Assembly (NCBI GenBank): GCA_963989385.1
Contig: OZ022501.1
Coordinates: 82,072,979 to 82,136,978 of the forward strand
From: Ctena decussata
Taxonomy: Eukaryota > Mollusca > Bivalvia > Lucinida > Lucinidae
Length of the DNA: 64,000 nucleotides
Direction of reading: 5' to 3'
The translations under genes and the position numbers were made by a program. Of this stretch, positions 44,118 through 54,130 are shown piece by piece. The notes below the pieces were generated by a model. It was not told where the DNA came from and searched no databases. It saw nothing but the letters and a program-made list of their open reading frames with translations. The first letter of the stretch is position 1. Each line of letters starts with the position of its first letter.

Positions 44118-45835
44118 TGTTTAGTTTAAACATATTTATTTCAACAAATCTCAAGTGTACATAGATCTAATACGCAGAATAAATAGGATTAGAACGGAAG
44201 CATGCGCTTATTTGGTTCTTCTCCTGCAAATGAATACAATTTTACAAATAATGGCGATCATATTGTATGTTACTGTAGTTGAAATAAGTTAACATATATA
44301 TATATATATATTACTAGAATAACATCAGTACATACTGAAATAAATACTTCCAGTAGCGAAGTTACATAGCATATAAAGTTGACGCAGACAGTATATATAA
44401 ACAATAGGTTCAGTATGTAACAGTATCAAATCAATAACCAGAGAAATTTAGAGACAGCTATTGATAATAAATAGAAAAAAAAAATTGGGTTTAGCTGTGA
44501 GTGAGTGTCGGAGACTCGGAGAGGGGATCAGTAGCATAACCAGTTGCTTGTACCCTACTAAAAAGCAATTATATTATATCAAGTTATGTCAAGTTAACTC
44601 CAGAACATTGTATAATACAAAGTATTACTAAATTGCATCATAGTTAAATGTTATGTAAAACGTTTTGTTTCTTTTATGTATCTCTGAACAGCTTCAAAGA
44701 TAATAGTGTTGGAATGTAATGAAAGCGTATTATCACCATATAACAGAACTCGTAGTGTGACTGTAGTTTGCTGAGAAACAATATTAATAAGATTTGTGCG
44801 CTGGTTGTCATACAAACGACAGACCATCAAAAAGTGTTGAGTAGTTTCCACAGCACCACAACGACATAGGGGTGATTCTGTTATATGCTTTAGAAACAAA
44901 TCATGATTTAATGAGCTGCATTTAGTTCGTAGTCGTGCATGTAAAATTTGAAGTTTTCTGTTTCCAACATAGTAATGCTTTGGAACAACGCAATTCCTTT
45001 CCTTAAGTCGACGCTTGACGCTTGCTTTCTTGTATGCACGCTTACGTCTGCGAATGAAGAACTTTATATTTGAATTTATCCAAGGAGGTTCACGTGGTCT
45101 AATGCGGGTCATTCTGTTAGGGATACACTCTTTGGCAATAACAGTGATATGGTTTGTAATATTCAAAGCATGTATATTTACATCTGTGTCATACAAGCTA
45201 TTCCAATCAGTTTGTGCAGCTTTTTGCCTCAAAAGGATATAATCGCCCCGATCATAGCTCCAAGTCATACGTAAATATGATTTACCCCTGGGTTTACTGA
45301 AATTAAGAATGCCATATATAGGGCAATGGTATCTGATATCCTGAGTTAAGAAAGGGTCTCCTACTCCACTCAAGACTAGATGTTTATTGTTATTAGTTAG
45401 TATGATATCAAGTATAGAAGAAGAGTGTTCTGTATAATGAGTTGGCTGATTTATAGTTTGCGCTAAGGAAAATTCTTCACACAGATTCTTAATTTTCACA
45501 GATAATTGATCACTTAGCATATTATAATTGAAATCTCCGGTCACTATAATATCTTGAATACCAGTGTCGAATGCCAGATGAATCGAATCCTCAATACTTG
45601 TAAAGTATGCAGAATCTGAGTTGGGTGGTCTGTAGAACAACCCAAATAGTAAATGCTTATGTTTGAGTGTAAGCTCTATCCATAAACACTCAATGCCGAC
45701 AGGTTCAAGGTCATTGCGCCTTGTGTAATAAATGGACTTTTTGACGTATAACATAACCCCGCCATGATTGTCACCAACTCTATCTTTGCGCTCAGGAATT
45801 TGATATGATTGTAATAACAGATCATCAATGCATCA
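44118..45835 (-). mobile_element. LINE with reverse-transcriptase domain deleted
   Basis: The - strand frame, open from about 45829 to 44651, encodes an endonuclease-like half (FGLFYRPPNSDS, IIVTGDFNYNML, ILDIILTNN). It then jumps, near KKASVKRRLKERN, to the C-terminal tail with CRCGAVETTQHFLMVC. The whole RT region is missing yet the frame stays open. The 3' UTR reaches about 44118 and ends in an AATAAATATG-rich stretch. A TATATA tract is at 44294-44313. The LINE clade was not assigned. Confidence 0.82.
44651..45829 (-). CDS. LINE-derived endonuclease-knuckle ORF
   Basis: An uninterrupted frame of about 390 codons (367 from the first ATG at 45754; upstream codons QIPERKDRVGDNHGGV match the endonuclease family). 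It has apurinic-endonuclease-like motifs (GDFN, a D-I-I-L motif and a degenerate final histidine motif) and a C-terminal CCHC-like knuckle. It lacks reverse transcriptase and cannot support its own retrotransposition. It is most likely a relic, though an intact frame of this length in a relic is unusual. Confidence 0.6.
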   Translation of the reverse strand: MDDLLLQSYQIPERKDRVGDNHGGVMLYVKKSIYYTRRNDLEPVGIECLWIELTLKHKHLLFGLFYRPPNSDSAYFTSIEDSIHLAFDTGIQDIIVTGDFNYNMLSDQLSVKIKNLCEEFSLAQTINQPTHYTEHSSSILDIILTNNNKHLVLSGVGDPFLTQDIRYHCPIYGILNFSKPRGKSYLRMTWSYDRGDYILLRQKAAQTDWNSLYDTDVNIHALNITNHITVIAKECIPNRMTRIRPREPPWINSNIKFFIRRRKRAYKKASVKRRLKERNCVVPKHYYVGNRKLQILHARLRTKCSSLNHDLFLKHITESPLCRCGAVETTQHFLMVCRLYDNQRTNLINIVSQQTTVTLRVLLYGDNTLSLHSNTIIFEAVQRYIKETKRFT

Positions 45836-45936
45836 AGTCACTGTTTGGGAGAACGTTGAAAATTGTTGCGTTTTTGTAATGTGTCGTTATTCGTCCATTA
45901 CAACTTATCCATACCCATAATAGTGATAATACATAT

Positions 45937-46171
45937 GAGCCGCGACATGACAAAACCTACAAAGTGGTTGTGCGCCCAGCGCAGACTCAGATCAGCCTGG
46001 GCATCCGCCCAGTCTGATCAGAGTCTTCGCTGTCCGCATGGAGGTAACTTAGACTCTTATCTACGCTTTGAGTGCTTAGCAAAGAGTCTTATCGGACTGG
46101 TTTGATGCCCAGGCTGATCTGAGTCTGCGCTGGGCGCCAACCACATTGTTGGTTTTGTCGTGTCGCGGCTC
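45937..46171. mobile_element. MITE family GAGCCGCGACACG, copy 3
   Basis: GAGCCGCGACATGACAAAACC to TTTTGTCGTGTCGCGGCTC, with ATAT on both sides. The internal palindrome has CTGGGCATCCGCCCAGTCTG. Confidence 0.9.
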
Positions 46172-46450
46172 ATATATGTCCTTGTTAGACCATGCAGATT
46201 TGCACCTCTTACGGATGTTTACACTTTTGATGATAATGTTTTACTTGTAAATGATATTTCGATTACCTTCCAAGAATAGAACTGATGTGAAAAACAGCCC
46301 CTAACTGGGATAAGTAGTCGTCTCGACGTTGTTTCGACGTTTTAATGATACTCGGAACTGTGTATGCCTAATAAACATTTGGTTTTAAAAATTAAACTCA
46401 AAACCTTAAAAAAAAAGATATATGCACTCAGACGTAAGTTGTTCATATAT

Positions 46451-46689
46451 GAGCCGCGACTCGACAAAATCAACAAAATGGCATGTACGCTCAGCAAAGA
46501 CTCAGATCAGCCTGGGCATCCACCCAGTCAGATCCGAGTCTTCGCTGTCCGCATGGAGCCAGCTTTAACCCTTAGCTACCCTTTTTGTGCGCCCAACAAA
46601 GAGTCTGATCAGACTGGTCGGGTGTCCAAGTTGATCTGAGTGTTCACTGGGCGCACGTGCCACTTTGTTGTTTTCTCGTGTCGCAGCTC
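46451..46689. mobile_element. MITE family GAGCCGCGACACG, copy 4
   Basis: GAGCCGCGACTCGACAAAATC to TTTTCTCGTGTCGCAGCTC. It lies 280 bases from copy 3 in the same orientation and is more diverged. Confidence 0.87.
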
Positions 46690-47104
46690 AATTATGATAA
46701 AAAGACGCAGTTTCGGCAAAGAAAAAGAAATGTAAAAAAAACAATGATCAGGAATTAACACGATCAAATTCCAATTTGCACACCTGTGACACCAAACGGA
46801 GAATAGTAAAATAGAGAAACGACAACAAATTCAAGTGGATAGGTATTGAAACAGCTCTTTCCCGAGTAGGTGGTCACAAAACTAACCACATGACGCAGAT
46901 ATTTCTAATATTACCCTTTTTATGTACGTAAAACATAACTGAGAATTAAAGAGAACAAACAGACAAACCAAACCGATTTTTACCAAGAAAGGTCGAAGTT
47001 ATTAAATAAGCACACAACAGACCAAAACAGATAAACCACAATTGGACCGCCTTGGAGCAGTCGCTATTAAATTCTATACATTTTTCTCTTTTATCTCGAA
47101 GCCT
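46690..47104. other. Intergenic, nothing recognised
   Basis: Unique-looking AT-rich sequence between two transposon fragments; no supported gene. Confidence 0.45.
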
Positions 47105-47318
47105 TTCAACGTCGCTGGGGCACAACAGATGTCTTTGCAACAATCCGTTTCAACCTGGTACGGTTTCAGCTGCCCTTGGTTGTGCTGGCAAGCATCCATC
47201 CTCTTTTTCTTTTTCCTTTCACTGTGCCCTGTAGAATCGCCTTTGCTAGGCCAGAAGACCTTTAGATGTGGCCAAACCACCTCAGTTTCCGCTTCTTGAC
47301 CATGCTCAGGAAAACGAA
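47105..47318 (-). mobile_element. RTE-like LINE 3' fragment
   Basis: Aligns by eye along its length with 61210-61460: GTCGCTGGGGCACAACAG, CTTTCACTGTGCCCTG, GCCAGAAGACCTTTAGATG and GGCCAAACCACCTCAGTTTC. On the - strand it gives VVWPHLKVFW...GHSERKKKK, the C-terminal tail of the LINE protein. Confidence 0.8.
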
Positions 47319-47364
47319 CCCCTGACAAAGCAATAACTGGGGGCGTAAATCCGCTTTATTTGTG

Positions 47365-47900
47365 AGTTATTTGTTTCCTGTTGTGATTCATTGATGAGTT
47401 AGGAAACCTTCATGTGGACGGAACAACTAACTAAATGTTTAGGACCACTGCAGAAGCAGAGAAGGCGAGGGCTTGGATCCAGTAAACTAGTTTAAGCCCC
47501 CCCCCCACCCGGTAGCCTATTACTTACCCCTCCAAGTTGTGGTTTCTTAATGTTACGTGTTCTTATGTCCGCTTGTCTGTGATCTTCTAGCGGTATGGGC
47601 AACAGTAAATATACCGCTACCCAATTTGCTTTTTGTTTTGTTTTGTAGCTTAAAACAGAATATAGCCAGAAATAGATGTGACTGTTGTTTTCAATTACAA
47701 CCTGTTTGGGAAAGATTTGTTCATTCGGTTTACGGTGCGTGTATCTGTTAACTTTTGTTGATTTAAGTATATACTTCCTTCCCTTTTGGTTTTGAGAGGG
47801 GGTGGGGGAATTGGGATTTGATTGTATTAATTCCTGATTATTGCCTATCTTTTTACTTTACGGAGCTACAACCATCGCCCCTTCATATGACATTTAGTTG
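47365..47900 (+). repeat. Dispersed repeat R, copy 3
   Basis: TTTGTTTCCTGTTGTGATTC, GAGTTAGGAAACCTTCATG, CTAGTTTAAGCCCC and TTGTGGTTTCTTAATGTTA also occur in 14880-15400 (inverted). The later part resembles 10225-10530. Confidence 0.6.
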
Positions 47901-49466
47901 GTCTTCCTAATGTTTTTTTTTTTCAATGAAATAGTGCTGCATTTGTTATATCGAATATCAGACTGAATAAAGTATTAAGCTGCTTATTACGTCTCACTAT
48001 ATTGAAAACGAAAATATATATAAAAAAAAATTCCAAAAGCAATTTTCAAACAAATAGACCTAACTTGTATTTCATTGAACGATGGTAGTCAATAAATAAG
48101 GTCTCTGTTCACAGTCCTAATATAACGCCTTTTTGCCAAAGTTTTAGAAATCATAGCATCCCAAGTAAGTTACCAAACAATGTAAAGGTAGGAACATGTT
48201 TATACTTATCCTTGCTGCAAAAGCTGGCATTTTATTTTGTATTTTAAGGAACATGTTATTTTGTAGTTACTCACATTACATTCAAAACTGAATTTTCGAT
48301 TACCTTCCAAGAAAAGGGCTCTTTTGTTTTCTATGAAATGACAAGGTCGAGTCTCAAGAGGAGAAATAATGCCCCTATCGTTTGTAGAAGTCTGAATCAG
48401 AAGTTAATGTTGAATATAAAAATAATTTGTCAGTAAAATTATTCAAGAGTGAAACGAAACAAATTTATCTTAGCTAAAATATAAATGAAGATACCCAAGA
48501 CAGGCCACAATCACAAAACCCAACCCACCCAAATATCTATAATACTCAATAAACGAAGTAACGCATAAACTGCAAAATTGGTGGCATTTTCAAGCGTAAT
48601 TTCTATACTGGTTCTTTCGCATATTGCTATCATTGATAATTTCGGTTAGCGTGTGTTTTAGTTTCACGTAGATTTAAAGAATTTGGGAATTAAATTCGTC
48701 TTTCATTTTAAATTCTCCCAATTATTTTTCTAGAAACTTCGACTATTGGTCGAATTTTTTTTGTCAACAATGGGTGCGTTCGAGTGAAATTATCGTGTAC
48801 TCGAATACACGTTTTAAATTAATCCAGTCGTTTCGGTTCTGCGTCGTTATATCGGCGCGCTGCTTAGCAAGTCCAAATTTAGCAGGTTCTAATGCAAAAA
48901 TCCGAACCATGAACGTACGTCATTCCCCATAAATAACCATTTATTTTTGTATTTTTGCTCATATGTCTAAACGGATGAAGAACTAAATGGTCATAGTCCC
49001 GACGGCCCTGGCTCGAAACGACCCATTTTCTTCCAGAACGATAGTCAATACGAGTAGCCAATCGAACTCGCCCATTGAAGAAAATAAAGCTCAACGCACA
49101 TGGTCTTTCGAAAAGTTGGACGGACACACGGCGCCAAGTGTGTGCGGCTATGGTTACGTACCGCTGAGCCACTTGGGGAACGTCGTTAGGAGAATTCAAA
49201 CTGAACTGAACTTTCGAAAAGACAAAAATTAAAAATGTCTAAGGTTAACACACATGCGCCGGGTAAGAAAGGGCATTTTTTCCAGCGAAGCAGACAAACC
49301 AATTTCAATGATTCAACGAAGCTAAATAAGCCTTTAGTCTTCAGAGGGCTTGAATATTTTCCCCCAAAACGTTCCAGGACCCAATTTTTCCAGAAAAAAA
49401 AATACCCAGGACAGGTCACATAACCAAGATGGCAAACATTTATTATGGTAAACAATTTCAAAAATC
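47901..49466. other. Intergenic, mostly nothing recognised
   Basis: One unit of the minisatellite seen at 50195-50545 occurs at 48483-48535 (GATACCCAAGACAGGCCACA). The two open frames around 48879-49563 lie in unique-looking or SINE sequence and have no support. Confidence 0.45.
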
Positions 49467-49483
49467 TTCTCCCCCAGAACCAT

Positions 49484-49772
49484 GCCGGGCCGCGTAGCGC
49501 AATCGGTAGGGCACCTGACTCATAAGTCAGAGGTCCTGGGTTCGAAACCCGGTCTGGCCACATACTTTCGTTTCTCCTTCCGCTGATTCAAGAAGGGCAG
49601 TTGTCAGTTACTGGCGAAAGTATGCAGCTCAAAGTATGTGCACTTAGTACTGGTTAACCGCTTAGGAGGTCTAAGCCTGCCCAGGAATACAAATGTAGTG
49701 TGGTTAGGGTAACTGACCGTCCCGACATGACCTTAGCTGTTTACCGTGGACGTTTTAGCATCAATCAACAAA
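49484..49772 (+). mobile_element. tRNA-derived SINE-A with 16-bp target duplication
   Basis: Head GCCGGGCCGCGTAGCGCAAT, B box GGTTCGAAACC, and the family body with a small internal duplication of AAAGTATG words (49616-49640). TTCTCCCCCAGAACCA flanks both sides (49467-49482 and 49773-49788), a clean retrotransposition footprint. Confidence 0.93.
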
Positions 49773-50194
49773 TTCTCCCCCAGAACCACAAATCCTATGA
49801 TCTTGAAACTTAGCATGTCGCATCAAGGACTCAAAAGCTAAACAAAATTTACATAAATGATGACCCTGGGATGACCTTAATCTGTTTTACGGCAAGGTCA
49901 ACTTTTGAGTCACTTAGGTTTTCTATAGGAAAAAGTGAAAAAAGTTGATTTTTTTAGAAACAATGCAGTCTGCTACCTGAAGGTTTGTAGATGCAGACAA
50001 CTAATTAGGTAAATGAAGCTTTAGTGAGTATTCATGGTAAAGGTCATATCTTCACCTGGGCCTAAGGCCATTTACATTGAAAAATTAAAACTCGCTTTTT
50101 TTATATAAACTTGACCATCATGAAATATTTCCGCGCCTGCGCGTGCTCTTTTCTAGTATATATATATATATATACATATATAAATTATTCATAT

Positions 50195-50545
50195 ATACTT
50201 TTGATACCCAAGAAAGACACAACCAAAACAAAAATACATGTATATGTGAATATAACCAAGTAAGGTCACAGTTACGAAACACAATGTACACAAAAATATA
50301 TGAGTATACCCAAGAAAGGCCACAATTGCATAACACAATGACCCAAAAATATAATTATATGAATATAACCAAGGAGGGACACAATCACAAAACACAGCCA
50401 CCCAAAAATATATATGAATATAACGAAGAAGGGACACAATCACAAAAAACAACCCATCCAAACATAAAAATGAATATACCCAAGAATGACCAAAATCACA
50501 AAACACCCCCAACAACAACAACAACAATAAAAAGATGAGTATATA
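50195..50545 (+). repeat. Minisatellite, about 55-60 bp unit, six to seven copies
   Basis: Units follow the pattern ATATGAATATAACCAAG, AGGGACACAATCACAAAACA and CACCCAAAAAT, with point changes. A (TA)n tract is at 50157-50176. The long open frames on both strands here (up to 183 codons) follow from the repeat and are not genes. Confidence 0.85.
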
Positions 50546-50663
50546 GCCTAGAAAGGCCACAGTTACAAAAAGAAGCAGGGAGAAGCATGAACAGCACATC
50601 TTTGATAACAGACACCCCAAACACCAGTTCAACACAGAGGATCTGCACATCAGAACAAAAGCC

Positions 50664-50935
50664 ATAAAAGGTAAAAGTTTCCCACAGCCTAATGGCCTCA
50701 GACACAGTGGGAGGTTAGAGACCCACTGCATCTTGGGCACGGGATAAGAAAGGCGGAGCCAAAATCTCTCTCATTTTGCTGCCTTATCATTCCCTGACTC
50801 GAAACAGGTACCCATTTACTGCTAGACTGACAGGGAGTTTTCAAGTCGCCGGATGGCCCGACCTAGGTTTGAAACCACGACCTTCCGGCAATCTTCTGCA
50901 CCATAACCGAGTCGCTCTAACCACGGCGCCCACAC
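50664..50935 (-). mobile_element. tRNA-derived SINE-D
   Basis: On the - strand it starts GGGCGCCGTGGTTAGAGCGA, has the B-box-like GTGGTTTCAAACCTAGG, and ends GGGAAACTTTTACCTTT. Confidence 0.7.
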
Positions 50936-50939
50936 AAAG

Positions 50940-51427
50940 TACATAAAATATATGACGTACAGGTATATATACCTTTATTTTACTAATTTAAAATTTTGAA
51001 CCTCAAAACAAAACAGAATGCAAATTGTGCAGCTACACAAGTGATCACAATGCAAGACATAAAAGACATGGGACCTGATCCAGAAGTTTCTGCCTTGGAA
51101 CGCACAGTAGCTGAAGCTTCTGGGGCTGTAAACGGTTGAATGCGCGGCACGACCTCACACTCTCTTCTGATGCACTACTAATTTCTCTGAAATTATTGAT
51201 GTGATAGAGAAATCGTCTATAATGAGAACGAGAACGCAAAGGCCAAACAATCTGTTTTTCTTGGCATCTCTTCGCCTCCGAGAAATGACTGTTCCCCAGT
51301 TCTTAGATATCTTAATTTAGCCGGAAACTTGTCATCAGGTTCGCGGCGGCAAGATTTTTTTTAAATAATCTAACGGGCGTCATAGTGACTTTTATCATTC
51401 TGCTTTTCTTTGAAAGAATTCGTAATA
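50940..51427. other. Intergenic, nothing recognised
   Basis: No supported gene or repeat. Confidence 0.4.
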
Positions 51428-52310
51428 CGAGGGATGATTGATAAGTCCTGAGCCTCACCATGTTTTGAAACCTTTAGAGTGGATTTGAGCAATATATTTT
51501 AACCACCCATTCTACAGAGCAACATTCGTCAAATTTCGGGAATTTATCTTAAATATCAATTGGCTGACACTTCACCTTTTACAGTTACCCCCACGAGTGC
51601 ACTATATAACTCTTTGACCGACCATAACTTTAGCAAAATCAAACATTTTGCATTTTTTTTGCAAATATATGTCCTACGGCATCCCGGTAGTTGATGATAT
51701 GTGCAAACATAAATTTATTCCATTCCAGAATAAAAAGCAAAATTCTAATTTTCAGGAAGTGTCTATTTTTAGAGTTTCTGTCGTTAGTGCATATTCGGAG
51801 TCGCATGCTCTGCGTGCACAGAAGTGGACATCTTTTAACTTTTTTTTTGACGAAAATCATGTGCGATGTCAGTGTTTATTTGTTTGTAAACATTGTTTGG
51901 TTTGTCCACATTTTCCCAACAAACACGAAATTAGGATATGGCTCTCTAAATTTTGGGTTGCAATATTTAAGGGTTTACGGTAAAGCCACCAGAGGCCAAA
52001 ATATTTTGCATTTCCATCAAACCATTGGCCACTCATTATACTTGCATATGTTAAAACAAGAACCGTTTAAATCTTGTAGAATGTGAAGAATGGATTTTCA
52101 AAGAAATGCAAGGCAAATAGATTGTAATTGATATTTTAAAAATATGCCACCCCTCTTGTGTTTAAGGCGCTGTAAAAAAGAAACCTTTTGCCATTTTTTT
52201 TAAACTTCCACCGAAAGCTAGTGAATGACAATTTATTATTTTCGCGGTAAGCATCTATGCGCAGATTCACTAGAAGTATCTTAGGCTCAGAACTTATCAA
52301 TTATCCCTCG
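51428..52310. mobile_element. Mariner-type element, 883 bp, non-autonomous
   Basis: CGAGGGATGATTGATAAGTC and its near-complement AACTTATCAATTATCCCTCG form the ends (about 28 bases), with TA on both sides (51426-51427, 52311-52312). ACGAGGG...AAGT ends are typical of mariner elements. Internal frames up to 131 codons lack a DDE/D pattern that I can recognise. Confidence 0.87.
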
Positions 52311-52428
52311 TAAAAGTTCATTGCTGATTTGTGTTATTTAGCTTTTATCTTTAGTCGGTAGCTGATGTTATGTTTTTTGCTTAGCCTAGTGGTTTTCTTA
52401 TGCTCTAGTGGTCAATGATTCATTATAT

Positions 52429-52664
52429 GAGCCGTGACACGACAAAACCAACAAAGTGGTTGTGCGCCCAGCGCAGATTCAGATCAGCCGGGGCATCCGC
52501 CAAGTCTGATCAGACTCTTCGCTTAGCGCTTAAAGGGTAGCAAAGGGTCTAAGCTACCTCCATGCGGACAGCGAGGACTCCGATCAGACTGGGCGGATGC
52601 CCAGGCTGATTTGAGTCTGCGCTGGGCGCACAACCACTTTGTTGGTTTTGTCGTGCCGCGGCTC
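52429..52664. mobile_element. MITE family GAGCCGCGACACG, copy 5
   Basis: GAGCCGTGACACGACAAAACC to TTTTGTCGTGCCGCGGCTC with ATAT on both sides. The loop is inverted relative to copies 2-4: the CGCTTAGCGCTTAAAGGGTA segment comes first. Confidence 0.9.
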
Positions 52665-52797
52665 ATATGCCTTGAACCCTCGCAGTGACTTAATTTGATT
52701 TACATGTTTTGTGTGCTGTTTTACTGAGATAGGGATTCTCTAAATGGGTTGAATAATTTTTATGTATTTGAATAACACCCCTGGTTAACTATGTATA

Positions 52798-52945
52798 TAC
52801 AAGGATTGTTATGGAAACGAAAAAGAGCCGTTTCGAAACGAAAAAGAGTCATAGTTGCCAAACGACCTGATGAGCAGGTCGTTTGGTAACTGTGACTCTT
52901 TTTCGTTTCGTAACAGCTCTTTTTCGTTTCGTAACATCCTTGAAA
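52798..52945. mobile_element. Fold-back element
   Basis: AAGGATTGTTATGGAAACG, GAAACGAAAAAGAG and CCAAACGACCTG are mirrored by CAGGTCGTTTGG, CTCTTTTTCGTTTC and CGTAACATCCTT. The centre is CTGATGAGCAG. CGAAACGAAAAAGAG is also a direct repeat within each arm. Confidence 0.85.
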
Positions 52946-53032
52946 ACATAGTGAACCAGGTGTGAATAATATCGAAACCGAAGTTGACGCTTAGGATCCT
53001 GTAAAGTCGATTAATCCCTCAGTGGTTGTTAT

Positions 53033-53640
53033 GCACCCGTTCAAAAAAGGGACACATTATGTTATGGCGCTGGCGTTGTCCGTCAGTCCGATGTCTACGG
53101 TTTAGATCCCGGATAACTCATAACTTTTGCAGCCAATCAAGATGAAATTTGGTAGATAGAAGACTATAAAGAACCCTAGCGCATATCGATTCCTAGACTG
53201 ATTTCAGTCGAAGATGTTAGAATTTCTCTTAGCAATATATTCATATTTAACGTTATTTTCACGTCTATCTAAAATCTTTAATATACGTTAACCTCCTGGC
53301 TCCGGTATCTTCAAGATGTTGGAAGGAGGTGTAAAGGTATCAGAGAGGCAAATGAGATTTGATATGAATTTCTAAAATCTTGGACTGTTAAAAGTCTAAT
53401 CGTTTCCTGGTTTTATGTGGATCTACTCGAGTAACAGTCCCTTGCTTAAAATTATTCCCCGTTCTTTTCTAGATAATTCCTTAATTCGACTGTGGCATTT
53501 TTTCAACTTCTGACTCGCTTCACAGAGGAAGCTGTTTTTGGTCTACTTATAGTATTTGGTGTGTGAAAAAAAATTGGTAAAGGTCAGGTATTTCTGCATG
53601 TATTAGTTACAGAGTTATTTCCCCTTTAGATCAACCTAGC
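53033..53640 (+). repeat. Tandem-core element remnant (left end and start of core)
   Basis: A hairpin-like CCCGTTCAAAAAAGGG and ACATTATGTTATGGCG are followed by GTCCGTCAGTCCG and core-like text with AACTCATAACTTTTGCAGCC and GATGAAATTTGGTAGATAG. The right end was not found. Confidence 0.55.
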
Positions 53641-53723
53641 CTTTTAATATTTTATAGTGGCCATGAAAAATACTTTGGCCTTTATGTTTTTTGTTTATGC
53701 ACTTTTGAGCAATGCCCCTTTTT

Positions 53724-53960
53724 GTCCCCCGCCTTTTCGAAGAAAAGCGGAGGGACATAGTTTTCGGCTCTCCGTCCTTCCGTCCTTCCGTCCGTCCTTC
53801 CGTCCTTCCGTCTTTCCGTCCCCCTATTGTAGTAGGTACCTTGTGTGCGCAACTCCTCCTACAGTTTTATGCCAATTCTTTTGAAACTTTACAGCTGTTT
53901 TTGTCATGGTCTGAAGATATGCATGTGGTTTGATTTGGAAGAGAAAACCCTATCTAATAG
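53724..53960 (+). repeat. Tandem-core element left-end remnant with (CCGT)n
   Basis: A hairpin CCGCCTTTTCGAAGAAAAGCGG and GGGACATAGTTTTCGGC are followed by a CCGT/CCTT tract (53772-53821) and a short core. It lacks a recognised right end and abuts the larger element at 54131. Confidence 0.65.
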
Positions 53961-54130
53961 CCAAATTACGCAAAATTTATTTACATATTTAGAGTACTTT
54001 TGGAGAAAGAGAGTCCCGTTTTATTGTGAAATAAATAAGTAGTAATTATGTTGTTCGAACTTTTTATGGTTTTGTTGTACTTTAATGCATATTAAATAGA
54101 AAAAAGGTAAACATAGATATTTTCTGTGCT

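Noticed and set aside
50143..50740. Open frames of 131 (+) and 183 (-) codons
   Set aside because: Both arise from the 55-60-bp minisatellite and SINE-D. The hydrophobic - strand product repeats with the DNA unit.
51648..52086. Transposase in the mariner-type element
   Set aside because: The two overlapping frames (111 and 131 codons) show no DDE/D or helix-turn-helix pattern; the element is treated as non-autonomous.
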